From NCBI GenBank assembly GCA_964525935.1, contig CAZGJZ010000007.1, positions 248,001 to 312,000 of the forward strand: DNA of 64,000 bases. The letters are read 5' to 3'. The notes under the pieces are model-generated. The model was not told where the DNA came from, did no database searches, and was given only the letters and a program-made list of their open reading frames with translations. The stretch comes from UBA2377 sp964525935 (GTDB taxonomy: Bacteria > Verrucomicrobiota > Verrucomicrobiia > Opitutales > Opitutaceae). Made by a program: the position numbers and the translations under genes. Positions within the stretch are counted from its first letter, which is position 1. The number at the start of each line of letters is the position of its first letter. Of the stretch, positions 16,338 through 27,216 are shown piece after piece.

Positions 16338-18482
16338 ATGAAACTCCCTGTCCTCCTTGCCCTCCTGCTCGGCTCCGGCACCGTCCCCTGCGCCTTCGCC
16401 GAAACCACCGCGACCACGCCACCCATGCCCGCCAATCCACTCCTCGCTCCCAGCAACCTGCCCTACCTGTATCCGCGCTTCGACCTCATCAAGGACGAGC
16501 ACTTCGAGCCCGCCTACGCGCTCGGCATGGAAGCCCAGCTCCGCGAGGTCGACACCATCGCCGGCAACGCCCTGCCGCCCACCTTCGATAACACCGTCGT
16601 CGCCCTCGAAAAATCCGGCGACCTCCTCAATCGCGTTAATGTCACCTTCAGCAATCTCTCCGGCACCATCTCCAACGACGCCCTCCTGAAAATCGAGGCC
16701 GACATGGCGCCGCGCCTCTCCGCCCACCGCGACGCCATCATTCTCAACCCCGCGCTCTTCGCCCGCGTCCGCGCCCTCTACGACCAGCGCGCCACGCTCA
16801 AACTCGACGCCGAGTCCGCCCGCCTGCTGGAGCGTTATTACAAGGATTTCACCCGCGGTGGCGCGCTCCTTGGCGAGGCCGACCAGACCAAGCTCAAAGC
16901 CCTCAACGCCGAGCTCGCCACGCTCACCACCACGTTCACCCAAAACGTCCTCAAGGAAAAGAACGCCGACGCCGTCGTCTTCGACACCGCCGCCGAACTC
17001 GCCGGTCTCTCCGAGGCCGAGATCGCCACCGCCGCTTCCGACGCCAAGGAGGCCGGCCATCCGGGCAAATATCTCCTCACGCTCCTCAACACTTCCGGCC
17101 AGCCCCCGCTCACCAACCTGACCAACCGCGCCACGCGCGAAAAACTCATGGCCGCCTCGCTCGCCCGCGGCAGCCACGGCGGGCCCTTTGACAATCGCGC
17201 CACGGTCGCCCGCATCGCCCGCATCCGCGCCGATCAGGCCGCACTCCTCGGCTACCCCAACTACGCCGCCTACCAGCTCGACGAGCAGACCGCCCGCAAC
17301 ACTGCCAACGTCAACCAGCTCCTCGCCGATCTCGCCCCGCCCGCCGTCGCCAATGCCCGTCGCGAGGCCGCCGACATCCAAGGCATCATCGACGCGGAGA
17401 AAGGCGGCTTCCAGGTCGCCGCCTGCGATTGGGCGCTCTACTCCGAAAAAGTCCGCGCCGCCCGCTACTCGTTCGACGAGTCGCAGCTTCGCCCCTACTT
17501 CGAATTCAACCACGTCCTCGTCGACGGCGTCTTCTTCGCCGCCACCAAGCTCTACGGCCTCACCTTCAAGGAGCGCACCGATCTGCCGAAGTATCATCCC
17601 GACACGCAGGTCTTCGAAGTCTTCAACGCCGACGGCTCGCACCTCGCCCTCTTCATCGTCGACTGGTATGCCCGTCCCTCCAAGCGCGGTGGCGCATGGA
17701 TGAATGAATACGTTTCGCAGGCCAGCCTCCTCGGCACCACGCCCGTCGTCGCCAACCACCTCAACATCCCGAAGCCCCCCGCCGGCGAGCCCACGCTCCT
17801 CACCTGGGACGAGGTCATCACCGCCTTCCACGAGTTCGGCCACGCGCTGCATGGCATGTTCTCCGCCGTCAACTACCCGCGCTTCTCCGGCACCAATGTC
17901 CCGCGCGACTTCGTCGAGTATCCCTCGCAGGTGAACGAAATGTGGGCCGACTGGCCCGAAGTGCTCCAAAACTATGCCAAGCACTATAAGACCGGCGAAC
18001 CCATCCCGGCCGCGCTGCTCGCCAAGGTGAAAGCCGCCTCGAAATTCAACCAGGGCTTCACCACCACCGAGTATCTCGCCGCCTCGCTCCTCGACCAAGC
18101 CTGGCACCAGCTCAAGGTCTCCGAGGTCCCCGACGCCGACCACGTGCTCGCCTTCGAAGCCGCCGCGCTGAAGAAAGTCGGCCTCGACTTCGCGCCCGTG
18201 CCCTCGCGCTACCGCAGCACGTATTTCTCGCACATCTTCTCGGGCAACGACTACGCCGCCGGCTACTACTCCTACATCTGGAGCGAGGTGCTCGATGCCG
18301 ACAGCGTCGAGTGGTTCAAGCAAAACGGCGGCCTCACCCGCGCCAACGGCGACCACTTCCGCAACACGCTGCTTTCCCGCGGCGGCAGCGTCGAGGCACT
18401 GGATCTCTTCCGCAACTTCCGCGGTGCCGATCCCGACATCAAGCCCCTCCTAGCCCGCCGCGGCCTCGACGGCTCCCAGTAG
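16338..18482 (+). CDS. Periplasmic M3-family oligopeptidase (Dcp/OpdA type)
   Basis: A zinc metallopeptidase of family M3 with HEFGH at residues 498-502 and the third ligand glutamate about 30 residues later in SQVNEMW. The length of 714 residues matches peptidyl-dipeptidase Dcp or oligopeptidase A. The N-terminus MKLPVLLALLLGSGTVPCAF is a signal peptide, so the enzyme works outside the cytoplasm, as does Dcp in some bacteria. It probably trims oligopeptides for uptake. Substrate preference (dipeptidyl versus oligopeptidase) cannot be read from the sequence. Confidence 0.94.
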   Translation: MKLPVLLALLLGSGTVPCAFAETTATTPPMPANPLLAPSNLPYLYPRFDLIKDEHFEPAYALGMEAQLREVDTIAGNALPPTFDNTVVALEKSGDLLNRVNVTFSNLSGTISNDALLKIEADMAPRLSAHRDAIILNPALFARVRALYDQRATLKLDAESARLLERYYKDFTRGGALLGEADQTKLKALNAELATLTTTFTQNVLKEKNADAVVFDTAAELAGLSEAEIATAASDAKEAGHPGKYLLTLLNTSGQPPLTNLTNRATREKLMAASLARGSHGGPFDNRATVARIARIRADQAALLGYPNYAAYQLDEQTARNTANVNQLLADLAPPAVANARREAADIQGIIDAEKGGFQVAACDWALYSEKVRAARYSFDESQLRPYFEFNHVLVDGVFFAATKLYGLTFKERTDLPKYHPDTQVFEVFNADGSHLALFIVDWYARPSKRGGAWMNEYVSQASLLGTTPVVANHLNIPKPPAGEPTLLTWDEVITAFHEFGHALHGMFSAVNYPRFSGTNVPRDFVEYPSQVNEMWADWPEVLQNYAKHYKTGEPIPAALLAKVKAASKFNQGFTTTEYLAASLLDQAWHQLKVSEVPDADHVLAFEAAALKKVGLDFAPVPSRYRSTYFSHIFSGNDYAAGYYSYIWSEVLDADSVEWFKQNGGLTRANGDHFRNTLLSRGGSVEALDLFRNFRGADPDIKPLLARRGLDGSQ

Positions 18483-18487
18483 CCCAC

Positions 18488-18550
18488 AGGGGCGCAGCTT
18501 GCTGCGCCCTCTCTCTTTCGCCCGCCAGCTTTAGGCTCGCGGGCTTTTTC
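18488..18550 (+). terminator. REP-like hairpin followed by terminator
   Basis: The first hairpin has stem GGGCGCAGC (18490-18498) and GCTGCGCCC (18501-18509). The second has GCCCGC (18520-18525) and GCGGGC (18539-18544) followed by TTTTT. Both lie between the M3 peptidase and the transporter. The second is the better terminator. Confidence 0.65.
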
Positions 18551-18573
18551 GTGCCTGCGAATATCCCACCCGC

Positions 18574-20094
<1,521 letters not shown>

Positions 20095-20107
20095 CCTCAC
20101 CCATCGC

Positions 20108-21424
20108 TCAGCGGTTGAACGGATATTCGTTCACCCAATGGAAGCCGCGTTTCACGAGCAGGAAATCTTTCTCATCCATTCGCCGCAGCCGCACCGTAAC
20201 CGCCACGCGTTCGAGCGAGCCTTCCACCACCAGTTCGTTCGGCGTCGGCCGCGTGAAAGTGATCATGTCGGCCTTCGCGCCCCTTTTGGCGATGACGTGA
20301 AAACTGTCCGGCTTTCCCGGTATCGGGGTCATGGTGTAGTAGACCACTCCGCGATCCATGCGGCGCACGATCATCACGTTATAGGCGTTGACGGAAACGT
20401 AGCGCCATTGCTTCGCCTCCGTGGCCAGCAGCGATTGCTCCACCCCGTCGCTGGTGTGTCCGCGAACCTCGTAGAGCCCGACGAGTGAGTTCGTCTTGGC
20501 CGTGGCTTCCTGTCTTTTCTTCAGGCCTTCCCATTGCGGCATCGCCCGCGAATACAGGATCCACCCCACGAGCAGAAGTTTGGCCACCAGCAGCGCGATT
20601 CTCACTCCCCGCGGTGGAGCAAACGCCAGAACGGGCGCCGGCGACACGGTGCGATTCGAGAACAGCACCCCCGCCAGCCGCGCCCAAGCCGGCCACGAGA
20701 GAAACACCGCCGAGATCAGCAGCTGCGTGGAAAAAATCTTCACCGGCACATCGAAACAGAAATTCATCATCACCACGTTGAGCATCACTCCCGCGAGCAG
20801 GAGGCTCCCCACCAGCGTCGTGCGGCGGAAAAAAAGCAGCACGCCACCCAGGACCTCGGCCAGCCCTGCAAACATACTGTAGGCCTGGGAATAGCCCATG
20901 AAGGTCCAGACCAGCCCCATCGGGGAGGAATCACCGTAGGTCTGGATCAACCGGTCTCCGTTTGGAAACGGCATCTGCTGGTGCAGCACCTTCGAGATGC
21001 CATAGACGACCAGCGTGGCGCCCAACGTGTAGCGCATCGCGATACGCACGCCTTCATGAATCCACGCATCATACTTCCGGCGGCGGTCGCACCACACCCA
21101 GACCAGCGCACCGCTGAACGCCAGCACCAGGCCGCACCACGCCCCCACCCACTGAAACAACGTGTCGCCACTGCCCGTGGGCCGGAACACCACCGGCGCA
21201 TACAAATGCATGATCTCCCGCCCGACCCACGGCACCACGAGCTGCCAGAATTCGTGATACCCCTTCGAGAGCCAGCCAAACCCCGGCACCAACCCGGGCA
21301 AGCCGGGCAGGGACAACAGCATCATGTAGAGCAACAAGAGCCGGAAACCAAAACGGCGCAGCCAGCCATGCGGCGGTTCCAACAAGAGGGGCGGGGTCAC
21401 GGGGAAGGTGGGAGCTAAAACCAC
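20108..21424 (-). CDS. DoxX-like polytopic membrane protein
   Basis: About 438 residues. Several membrane segments in the first 300 residues include a DoxX-like four-helix block (GATLVVYGISKVLHQQ through LFFRRTTLVGSLLLAGVMLN). The last 110 residues are a soluble beta-rich domain. The start is uncertain: the open frame runs on to 21568 but that would overlap the VOC gene, so the GTG at 21424 is preferred and GTG 21400 is possible. DoxX proteins are linked to redox or quinone chemistry. The function here is unknown. Confidence 0.75.
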   Translation of the reverse strand: MVLAPTFPVTPPLLLEPPHGWLRRFGFRLLLLYMMLLSLPGLPGLVPGFGWLSKGYHEFWQLVVPWVGREIMHLYAPVVFRPTGSGDTLFQWVGAWCGLVLAFSGALVWVWCDRRRKYDAWIHEGVRIAMRYTLGATLVVYGISKVLHQQMPFPNGDRLIQTYGDSSPMGLVWTFMGYSQAYSMFAGLAEVLGGVLLFFRRTTLVGSLLLAGVMLNVVMMNFCFDVPVKIFSTQLLISAVFLSWPAWARLAGVLFSNRTVSPAPVLAFAPPRGVRIALLVAKLLLVGWILYSRAMPQWEGLKKRQEATAKTNSLVGLYEVRGHTSDGVEQSLLATEAKQWRYVSVNAYNVMIVRRMDRGVVYYTMTPIPGKPDSFHVIAKRGAKADMITFTRPTPNELVVEGSLERVAVTVRLRRMDEKDFLLVKRGFHWVNEYPFNR

Positions 21425-21488
21425 CCCCAGATGTTCCGCCTTTCCTTTTCGGGGCGAGCCGAAAGTATCCCCGCAGAGCTGCCTCCCC

Positions 21489-21872
21489 ATGAAATTCGAA
21501 CACTTTGCGCTCAACGTCACCGACGCCCGCGCCGTCGTCCAGTGGTATGTCGCCCACCTCGGCTTCAAGATCGCGCGCCACCGCGAGGATGCGCCTTACA
21601 CACACTTTCTCGCCGACGAAACCGGCCGCATCATCGTCGAGTTCTACTCCAACCCCGCCGCACCGGTGCCCGACTACGCCGCCGCGCACCCGCTTTGTTT
21701 TCACATCGCCCTCGTCGCCGCCGATGCGCACGCCGAGCGCATCCGCCTCGTCGCCGCCGGCGCGAAACTCCTGCGCGAAGAGCCCCAGGCCGACGGCTCG
21801 CTGCTCATCATGTTGCGCGACCCATGGGGCGTGCCGCTCCAGCTTTGCGAGCGGGCCACGCCTTTCGCCTGA
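21489..21872 (+). CDS. VOC-superfamily (glyoxalase/bleomycin-resistance fold) protein
   Basis: A 127-residue single VOC module. It starts with the usual first strand FEHFALNVTD, and has WYVAHLGFKI and the metal-ligand-like FHIALVAAD and LRDPWGVPLQL segments. Potential metal residues are H5, E51 (IIVEFYSN), H71 and the late region. The protein could be a lyase or a dioxygenase; the substrate is unknown. It is divergent from the DoxX-like gene, with start codons about 65 bases apart, so the two may share a promoter region. Confidence 0.88.
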   Translation: MKFEHFALNVTDARAVVQWYVAHLGFKIARHREDAPYTHFLADETGRIIVEFYSNPAAPVPDYAAAHPLCFHIALVAADAHAERIRLVAAGAKLLREEPQADGSLLIMLRDPWGVPLQLCERATPFA

Positions 21873-21906
21873 TTTGCCTTCCAGCTTGGCGCGGTCGCGC
21901 CGGTAG

Positions 21907-21927
21907 GGCGGGCCCGCTGGGCCCGCC
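21907..21927. repeat. REP-like hairpin GGCGGGCCC
   Basis: A 9-bp perfect stem (GGCGGGCCC / GGGCCCGCC) with a GCT loop, preceded by GGTAG. It is intergenic and of the same GTAGGGC type as the hairpins at 23162, 24939, 45710 and 59367. Confidence 0.6.
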
Positions 21928-21965
21928 GCGAATCACCGGCCACTACCGCCGCGTCACCGTCAGCC

Positions 21966-22595
21966 TCACCCTTTCCACGGTGCCTTGACGACCATGTAGC
22001 CGTCCGGCGTTTTGCGGAAATAGGCGCTGTCGGATTCGTAATACTCGTTGCCGGCATACCACACGCTCTTCGCATCCTGGGGCAGCGACTTGGTGATCGC
22101 GCCCAGCGGGGCCTCGATCCACACCATGCCATCCTCGGTCTTGCGGAAGAACTGACCGTCCTTGAACAGATACTCCGTGCCGTCACGCCACACCGACTCG
22201 TAGGTCTCATCGACCACGGTCGCCGGTTTCACCACCGCCGTCGGCGCGTCAACCACCACGTAACCGTCCGACGCCGGCTGGTAGTAAACATCATCGTAAC
22301 GGTAATAAATCGTGCTGCCCACGTAGACGCGCGTGTAGTGCGGCGGCAACATGCGCACATGCGCGCCGCGCGGGGCGCGGGCCACGACATAGCCATGCGG
22401 CCCGTGCCGGTAGAAGACGCCGCGGTGCGTGTAGTAGCGGTCCCGGCCGACATTGACCTCGGCGTAACCGTGCGGCAGCCCGAATCCGAGCGACACGCCT
22501 ACGCGTGTATCCGCCCGCATTTCAGTCGCGGTCAGCAGCGCCGCAGCACCTGCGAGCGACATTAGGGAATAACGGAAAAACTGTGGGACATTCAT
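21966..22595 (-). CDS. Secreted DUF6515-type repeat protein
   Basis: The 209-residue protein has a signal peptide (MNVPQFFRYSLMSLAGAAAL; cleavage near residue 28). The body has three to four degenerate repeats of the form YY-x-GVFY...GY-VV-AP-G, for example YYTHRGVFYRHGPHGYVVARAPRG and YYRYDDVYYQPASDGYVVVD. This tyrosine-rich pattern matches proteins annotated as DUF6515. It is probably periplasmic or outer-membrane-associated. The function is unknown; neighbours give no help. Confidence 0.8.
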   Translation of the reverse strand: MNVPQFFRYSLMSLAGAAALLTATEMRADTRVGVSLGFGLPHGYAEVNVGRDRYYTHRGVFYRHGPHGYVVARAPRGAHVRMLPPHYTRVYVGSTIYYRYDDVYYQPASDGYVVVDAPTAVVKPATVVDETYESVWRDGTEYLFKDGQFFRKTEDGMVWIEAPLGAITKSLPQDAKSVWYAGNEYYESDSAYFRKTPDGYMVVKAPWKG

Positions 22596-22762
22596 GGTTG
22601 AGATGGGTTGGCCTTACGCTCCCTCAGACGCCGGCCAGTCCAAAAAGTTTCATGCCCTCGTGTCTCCCGCCCCGGTCAAACTTCGCACTATTTTGACAGA
22701 TTAATTCCGAACCCGCGCGGTGATCATGAGTCCATCAACCCGCACGCTCACGCGATCATCTC

Positions 22763-23161
22763 ATGGCCTTGCCCACGCAACCCCTGCCTGAAGACTCCAC
22801 CGCCAGCCGGCGCATCATCTACGCCGATGACATGCGGGAGTTGCGCGAGCTGATGAAAACGCTCCTCGAGCGCGACGGTCACTCGATCACCTGCGTGGAC
22901 GATGGCCAGCAAGCCATGTCCCGGATCGCCCGCGAGTCCGGCGCCTACGACATCGTGATCACCGATCATCACATGCCGGTTATGAACGGCTTGGAATTTA
23001 TCCGCCTCCTCCGGCAAACCAGCTTTGCCGGGAAAATCATCGTCTTCAGTTCCGAACTCAGCCCGGACGTCACCGCCGAGTATCACCGCCTGCACGTGCA
23101 CGCCGTCCTCCCCAAGCCGATTTACCCGCACATCTTGAAGTCCGCCCTCGCGCATTTGTAA
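22763..23161 (+). CDS. Single-domain response regulator receiver protein
   Basis: A 132-residue stand-alone receiver (CheY-like). The acidic pocket is D22/D23 in YADDM, the phosphoacceptor is D68 in ITDHHMP, and the conserved lysine is in LPKPIYP. There is no output domain and no histidine kinase nearby, so the partner is encoded elsewhere. It may act by protein-protein contacts. A GTAGGGC-type inverted repeat immediately follows the stop codon. Confidence 0.93.
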   Translation: MALPTQPLPEDSTASRRIIYADDMRELRELMKTLLERDGHSITCVDDGQQAMSRIARESGAYDIVITDHHMPVMNGLEFIRLLRQTSFAGKIIVFSSELSPDVTAEYHRLHVHAVLPKPIYPHILKSALAHL

Positions 23162-23231
23162 GGTAGGGCGGGACCGCTGGGACAGCCGTGAGTGGGTCGG
23201 TCGCAAGCAATCATGCACGATGCGCCCTACC
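23162..23231. repeat. REP-like inverted repeat GGTAGGGCG ... CGCCCTACC
   Basis: The arms GGTAGGGCG (23162-23170) and CGCCCTACC (23223-23231) are perfectly complementary over a 52-base loop. The left arm starts just after the receiver stop codon. It is the same word as the compact hairpin at 45710-45740. Confidence 0.6.
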
Positions 23232-23293
23232 TGCTGGAATCCGCAGCTCTGCAATTCCCCGGAACTCCCGCCGTCCGTCAGCGTCCCAGCCTC

Positions 23294-23884
23294 ATGCCCG
23301 CGCCATTGCTCTCTCGTATCCTGCCCGCCGCCGCTTTGCTTTTGACGACCTTAGTCGCCGGGCCGTTGCGCGCCGAGTCAACCGCCCCTGCTCCGACCTT
23401 CACGGAGTCACTCGCGCCCGCCGACCAGGACTCCCTCGCGCTGACCAAACTTTCCGGCGCCGAAAAATCCGCCCTCGACCGTCTCGTCGCCCGCGACGTC
23501 GCCGCCGCCCGGCAGGGTGGCGTGACCGGTTTCCGCGGCACCTTCTCCAGTCGCCGCACGGCCGGGGAGCGCGCGCAGGCTGGCTTGGAAAAACTTTCCG
23601 CCCCTGAACTCGCGCAGCTCGACGAGCGCGTCGCCAGGGCGATCGCCACGCGTCCGCTGGTCACGCCTCTGCCGCGTCAGGCCGACACGACCGGCATCGA
23701 TGTCAGCACCGCCCTGAAACCCGAGATCCACGGCCGCGTCACGCTCGGCTACGGCTGGGGTGGCGGAGGCAGCTACCGGTTTGGTTCGGTCGAAACATCT
23801 TACTACGATCCCGAGTCGCGCACGACCCTCAGCATCGGTTTGGGGACCGTCAGCGGCCGCAGTCGCAACTGCTTCAATTATTAA
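23294..23884 (+). CDS. Secreted hypothetical protein
   Basis: A 196-residue protein with a signal peptide (MPAPLLSRILPAAALLLTTL; AxA-type site near residue 27). The mature region is helical at first (residues 40-115, charged) and ends in a glycine-rich stretch (GYGWGGGGSYRFGS) plus a final cysteine near the C-terminus. I do not recognise a family. ATG 23294 is chosen because it begins the signal peptide. It follows the REP-like repeat and may be a separate transcript. Confidence 0.7.
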   Translation: MPAPLLSRILPAAALLLTTLVAGPLRAESTAPAPTFTESLAPADQDSLALTKLSGAEKSALDRLVARDVAAARQGGVTGFRGTFSSRRTAGERAQAGLEKLSAPELAQLDERVARAIATRPLVTPLPRQADTTGIDVSTALKPEIHGRVTLGYGWGGGGSYRFGSVETSYYDPESRTTLSIGLGTVSGRSRNCFNY

Positions 23885-23941
23885 CGCCACACCCCGGCGG
23901 GCCAGACGCGCCGTTCTTCGACACCGGCCAACCCATAAATA

Positions 23942-23998
23942 GGTATTTAACCCTAATTTATATTCGGGGAGCGATTACGCTGGCTTGCGTAGGGTTAA
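23942..23998. promoter_or_regulatory. AT-rich element with GGTATTTAACCCTAA and inverted TAGGGTTAA
   Basis: GGTATTTAACCCTAA (23942-23956) nearly matches GGTAATTAACCCTAG (47065-47079) upstream of another gene. TTAACCCTA (23947-23955) is also perfectly complementary to TAGGGTTAA at 23990-23998. The element lies 60-115 bases upstream of the hydroxylase gene in an AT-rich island. It may be a promoter or operator, but no factor is known. Confidence 0.4.
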
Positions 23999-24056
23999 TT
24001 GATGGGGTGTTGGGCAGCCCTGCCACAACGGTCCGGCGCAATCGATCCTCCTATAC

Positions 24057-24929
24057 ATGTCCCTTTCCGCTGCCACCAGTGGGGGCAAAATAGAGCCCAA
24101 ATTCTCAATTTGGCTCTTTCTGCTCGTTAACATCCTTTCCTTTGTCGGCCTCTGCGCCGTCCTCGCCTGGGTCGCTCCGACCATCTGGCAGGCCCAACTC
24201 GCCGCCAGCTGGCTCTCGGTGCTGGCCGTCTTCCTCGGTGTGCATATCGCCTCGGCTTTCGTGGAATTTTTCTTCCACCGCTATGTGTTGCACGCTCCGC
24301 TCGTGCCGTTCCTCGCTTACTTCTACAAGCAACACACCCTCCACCACGCCCTCACGCGCGTCGGTTACCAAAAGGGTCGCGCCGATCCGGCCGCCGCTCC
24401 CGGCGTCGTCGAAAACCGCTATCCCATCGTGGAGGAAAAGCAGTTCGAGGCCTCCTACTTCCCGTGGTATTCGCTCGTGGTCTTCACCCTCGTCGGCTGC
24501 GTCATCCTCGTCCCACTGCAACTCCTGTTCCCTGCCGTGCCGTTTCTGCTGGGCGGCTTCATCGCCGTCGCCTGGGCGCTCGTGCTCTACGAGACCATCC
24601 ACGCCATCGAACACTGGCCGCAAGCCACCTGGGATCGCCTGGTCGCGCAGCCGCGCACCGGCCGCTTCTGGCGCAAAGCCTACGCCTTCCACCTCCGCCA
24701 CCATGCGGACATCCGTTGCAATGAAGCCATCTCCGGCCTCTTCGGCCTGCCGGTGCCCGATTGGATTTTCGGCACCTACGTGGATCCTGAGACGCTCTAC
24801 AAGCACGGCCAGTCTGCCGCGCCCGAGGAGTTCGTGAGTCCCGCCCCGCGCTTTGGTTTTCTCCGCTGGCTCGACCGCTTGGCCGAGCAGTCCGTGCACC
24901 TCCGCCGCCAGCGCCGCGCCGCGGCCTGA
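24057..24929 (+). CDS. Fatty-acid-hydroxylase / sterol-desaturase-like membrane protein
   Basis: A 290-residue membrane protein with four hydrophobic segments and histidine clusters typical of di-iron membrane hydroxylases: HRYVLH, KQHTLHHA, EHWPQ and HLRHHAD. The HLRHH box and the following NxA/GLFGLPVPDW pattern are found in bacterial carotenoid or fatty-acid hydroxylases. It probably adds a hydroxyl to a lipid. A REP-like hairpin follows the stop. The substrate is inferred only at the class level. Confidence 0.8.
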   Translation: MSLSAATSGGKIEPKFSIWLFLLVNILSFVGLCAVLAWVAPTIWQAQLAASWLSVLAVFLGVHIASAFVEFFFHRYVLHAPLVPFLAYFYKQHTLHHALTRVGYQKGRADPAAAPGVVENRYPIVEEKQFEASYFPWYSLVVFTLVGCVILVPLQLLFPAVPFLLGGFIAVAWALVLYETIHAIEHWPQATWDRLVAQPRTGRFWRKAYAFHLRHHADIRCNEAISGLFGLPVPDWIFGTYVDPETLYKHGQSAAPEEFVSPAPRFGFLRWLDRLAEQSVHLRRQRRAAA

Positions 24930-24938
24930 GTCTGTCGT

Positions 24939-24962
24939 AGGGCACGGTCTTTGACCTGCCCT
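24939..24962. repeat. REP-like hairpin AGGGCACGGTC-TTT-GACCTGCCCT
   Basis: A near-perfect hairpin with a TTT loop. The core GGTCTTTGACC and AGGGC/GCCCT flanks recur at 59367-59391 after the transglutaminase gene. Both copies lie directly behind a gene. Confidence 0.6.
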
Positions 24963-25067
24963 CGCTTTCTCTCTGCGTCCCCGTCTCGGCAGGGAAAACG
25001 CGTCCTGTCCACCGGCTTCTCCGCAAATCGGATTGTCGCCCCCGTCTCCCCGCGTGAATCTCCCTCG

Positions 25068-26318
25068 ATGCACGCCGTGACCGACTCCGCCGACCTCCTC
25101 GATCGTTTCCAGCGCTACGTCCGCATCGACACCCGCAGCGACGAAACCTCGCCCACCACCCCGAGCACGCCGGGCCAGTGGGATTTGCTCCGCCTCCTCG
25201 AACGCGAGCTCCGCGAACTCGGCGCGCGCGACGTCACCATCGACGCCCACGGCTACGTCCTCGCGACGATCCCCGCCACCGTGCCGCACACCGTGCCGGT
25301 CATCGCCTGGTTCGCCCACGTCGACACCGCGACCAATCTCCCCGGCGGTGCCAAACCCATCGTCCATCACGCCTACGACGGTCGTCCCATCGTCCTCCCC
25401 GACGACCCCACGCAAATCCTCACGGTCGAAACGACTCCGTTTCTCCGCGATTGCCTCGGCCACGACCTCATCACCGCCAGTGGCACGACGCTGCTCGGCT
25501 CCGACGACAAGGCCGGCGTCGCCATCGTGATGGCCGCCGTCCGCCATCTGCTCCGCCACCCCGAAATCCCCCGCGGCCCCATCCGCGTCTGCTTCAACCC
25601 CGACGAGGAAATCGCCCGCGGCGTCGAACTGCTCGACCTCGCCGCCGTCGGTGCCGCCACCGCCTACACGCTCGACGGTGGTGAACGCGGCGAAATCTGT
25701 TTCGAAACCTTCAGCGCCGACTCCGCCCTCCTCGAAATCCACGGCATCGCCGCGCACCCCGGCTGGGCGAAGGATATCATGGTCAACGCGCTCCGACTCG
25801 CCGCCCGCTACGTCGCCGCGCTCCCGATGACCCTCACGCCCGAGCGCACGTCTGATCGCGCCGGCTTCATCCATCCGCTCGAAACCACCGGCACCGCCGA
25901 GCACGCGACCGTCCGCTTCATTCTGCGCGACTTCGAGCTCGATGGCCTCGCCGCCAAGCGCGCCCTCATGGAGAAGCTCGCCGCCGAATTGCGCGCCGCC
26001 GAGCCCACCGCCCGCGTCGCACTCACGTTCACCGAGCAATATCGCAACATGCGCTACTGGCTCGAAAAGGACATGCGCCCCGTTGAGTTCGCCCGCGAGG
26101 CCGCGCGCCGCGCCGGCGTCAAACCCTTCGATCAGCCCATCCGCGGCGGCACCGACGGCTCGCGGCTTACCGCCCGCGGCCTGCCTGCGCCGAATATTTT
26201 CACCGGCATGCACGAGGTCCACAGCCAGCGCGAATGGGTCAGCCTGCAGGACATGGCCAAGTCGGCCGAAACGCTCGTCCACCTGGCGCAAGTCTGGGCC
26301 GAGTCCGCCAAGCCCTAA
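25068..26318 (+). CDS. pepT: Peptidase T (tripeptide aminopeptidase)
   Basis: A 416-residue M20-family aminopeptidase specific for tripeptides, cytoplasmic. The metal motifs are AHVDTATNLPG (H-x-D), LLGSDDKAGVAI, NPDEEIARG (catalytic E-E) and the late GGTDGSRLTARGLPAPNIFTG. The N-terminus LDRFQRYVRIDTRSDE is characteristic of PepT. ATG 25068 is selected over an upstream in-frame ATG because homology starts here. Confidence 0.95.
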   Translation: MHAVTDSADLLDRFQRYVRIDTRSDETSPTTPSTPGQWDLLRLLERELRELGARDVTIDAHGYVLATIPATVPHTVPVIAWFAHVDTATNLPGGAKPIVHHAYDGRPIVLPDDPTQILTVETTPFLRDCLGHDLITASGTTLLGSDDKAGVAIVMAAVRHLLRHPEIPRGPIRVCFNPDEEIARGVELLDLAAVGAATAYTLDGGERGEICFETFSADSALLEIHGIAAHPGWAKDIMVNALRLAARYVAALPMTLTPERTSDRAGFIHPLETTGTAEHATVRFILRDFELDGLAAKRALMEKLAAELRAAEPTARVALTFTEQYRNMRYWLEKDMRPVEFAREAARRAGVKPFDQPIRGGTDGSRLTARGLPAPNIFTGMHEVHSQREWVSLQDMAKSAETLVHLAQVWAESAKP

Positions 26319-26473
26319 GTCCGCCACCGTCTCCCGCGCGCCGGGTCAGGCCCTCTGCTAAATACCCTGCAACCGCTGCCGGGAATCCCGGTCAGTGTGA
26401 GGCGTTGGCGTTCCAGTCATCGTGCTTGCCCCTCAGGGCCCGCCCGTGCCGTCGCGCCGGCGCCCTCCAGCTT

Positions 26474-27088
26474 ATGAAATCCGGCAAAACCGCCTCGCCC
26501 CGCAACCGTAACACCCCACCGCGGCACATCGTGCGGCATTTCTGGCACGGACTGATCGTCCTCGCACCCATCACGCTCACGTTCGTGTTATTGCGCTGGG
26601 CCTTCCTCCAGATCGACGGCCTGCTGCAGCCCTATGTGCAAACCCGCGGGCTCGGCTTTCTGCTCGTGCTCGTCGGCATCTTTCTCGTCGGCTGGATCAG
26701 TTCGTATTTTTTCATGCGCCAGCTCTTCAGCTTCATCGACAGCTGGCTGGAGCGCACCCCGGGCGTAAATTTCATCTACTCCTCGATCCGCGATTTCTTC
26801 GATGCCTTCGTCGGCCGGAAACGCCGCTTCACCCAGGCCGTGCTCGTCAACCTTCACGCCGAGGAAGTCTGGCTCGTTGGCTTTCTCACCGACGAGGATC
26901 TCGCCAAGTTCAATCTCGGCGCCGCTTACGTCTCCGTTTACGCACCGCAGGCCTACAACGTCGCCGGCCAGCTTTACCTCGTTAAACGGGAACGCGTGCG
27001 TCCGCTCGACCAGCTCGCCTCCTCCGATGTCATGAAATACGCCGTCACCGGTGGCGCGGTCGAGATCGCCTCCACCAAGAGCGCCTAG
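26474..27088 (+). CDS. DUF502-family membrane protein
   Basis: A 204-residue protein with two N-terminal membrane helices (residues about 25-45 and 60-82). It has the family core ERTPGVNFIYSSIRDFFDAF and a beta-rich cytoplasmic C-terminal domain. DUF502 proteins are conserved but uncharacterised. The 155-base leader between pepT and this gene contains a CCGGGAATCCCGG palindrome at about 26379-26391 and could fold, but I recognise no known riboswitch in it. Confidence 0.92.
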   Translation: MKSGKTASPRNRNTPPRHIVRHFWHGLIVLAPITLTFVLLRWAFLQIDGLLQPYVQTRGLGFLLVLVGIFLVGWISSYFFMRQLFSFIDSWLERTPGVNFIYSSIRDFFDAFVGRKRRFTQAVLVNLHAEEVWLVGFLTDEDLAKFNLGAAYVSVYAPQAYNVAGQLYLVKRERVRPLDQLASSDVMKYAVTGGAVEIASTKSA

Positions 27089-27216
27089 AGCGCCTGATCC
27101 GCGTGCGCCCGGCGCTCAGCACGAGATAGCGCCGAGGAAGGCCGCAGTCCGGCCGGCTTTCGTCGGGTGACTCCGCTTCCGTAATCCCTTTGGCCGGGTG
27201 GTTCGTCTCTATTGCG

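Noticed and set aside
26319..26473. Riboswitch in the leader of the DUF502 gene
   Set aside because: The leader can fold (CCGGGAATCCCGG) but I could not match it to the core of any known riboswitch class.
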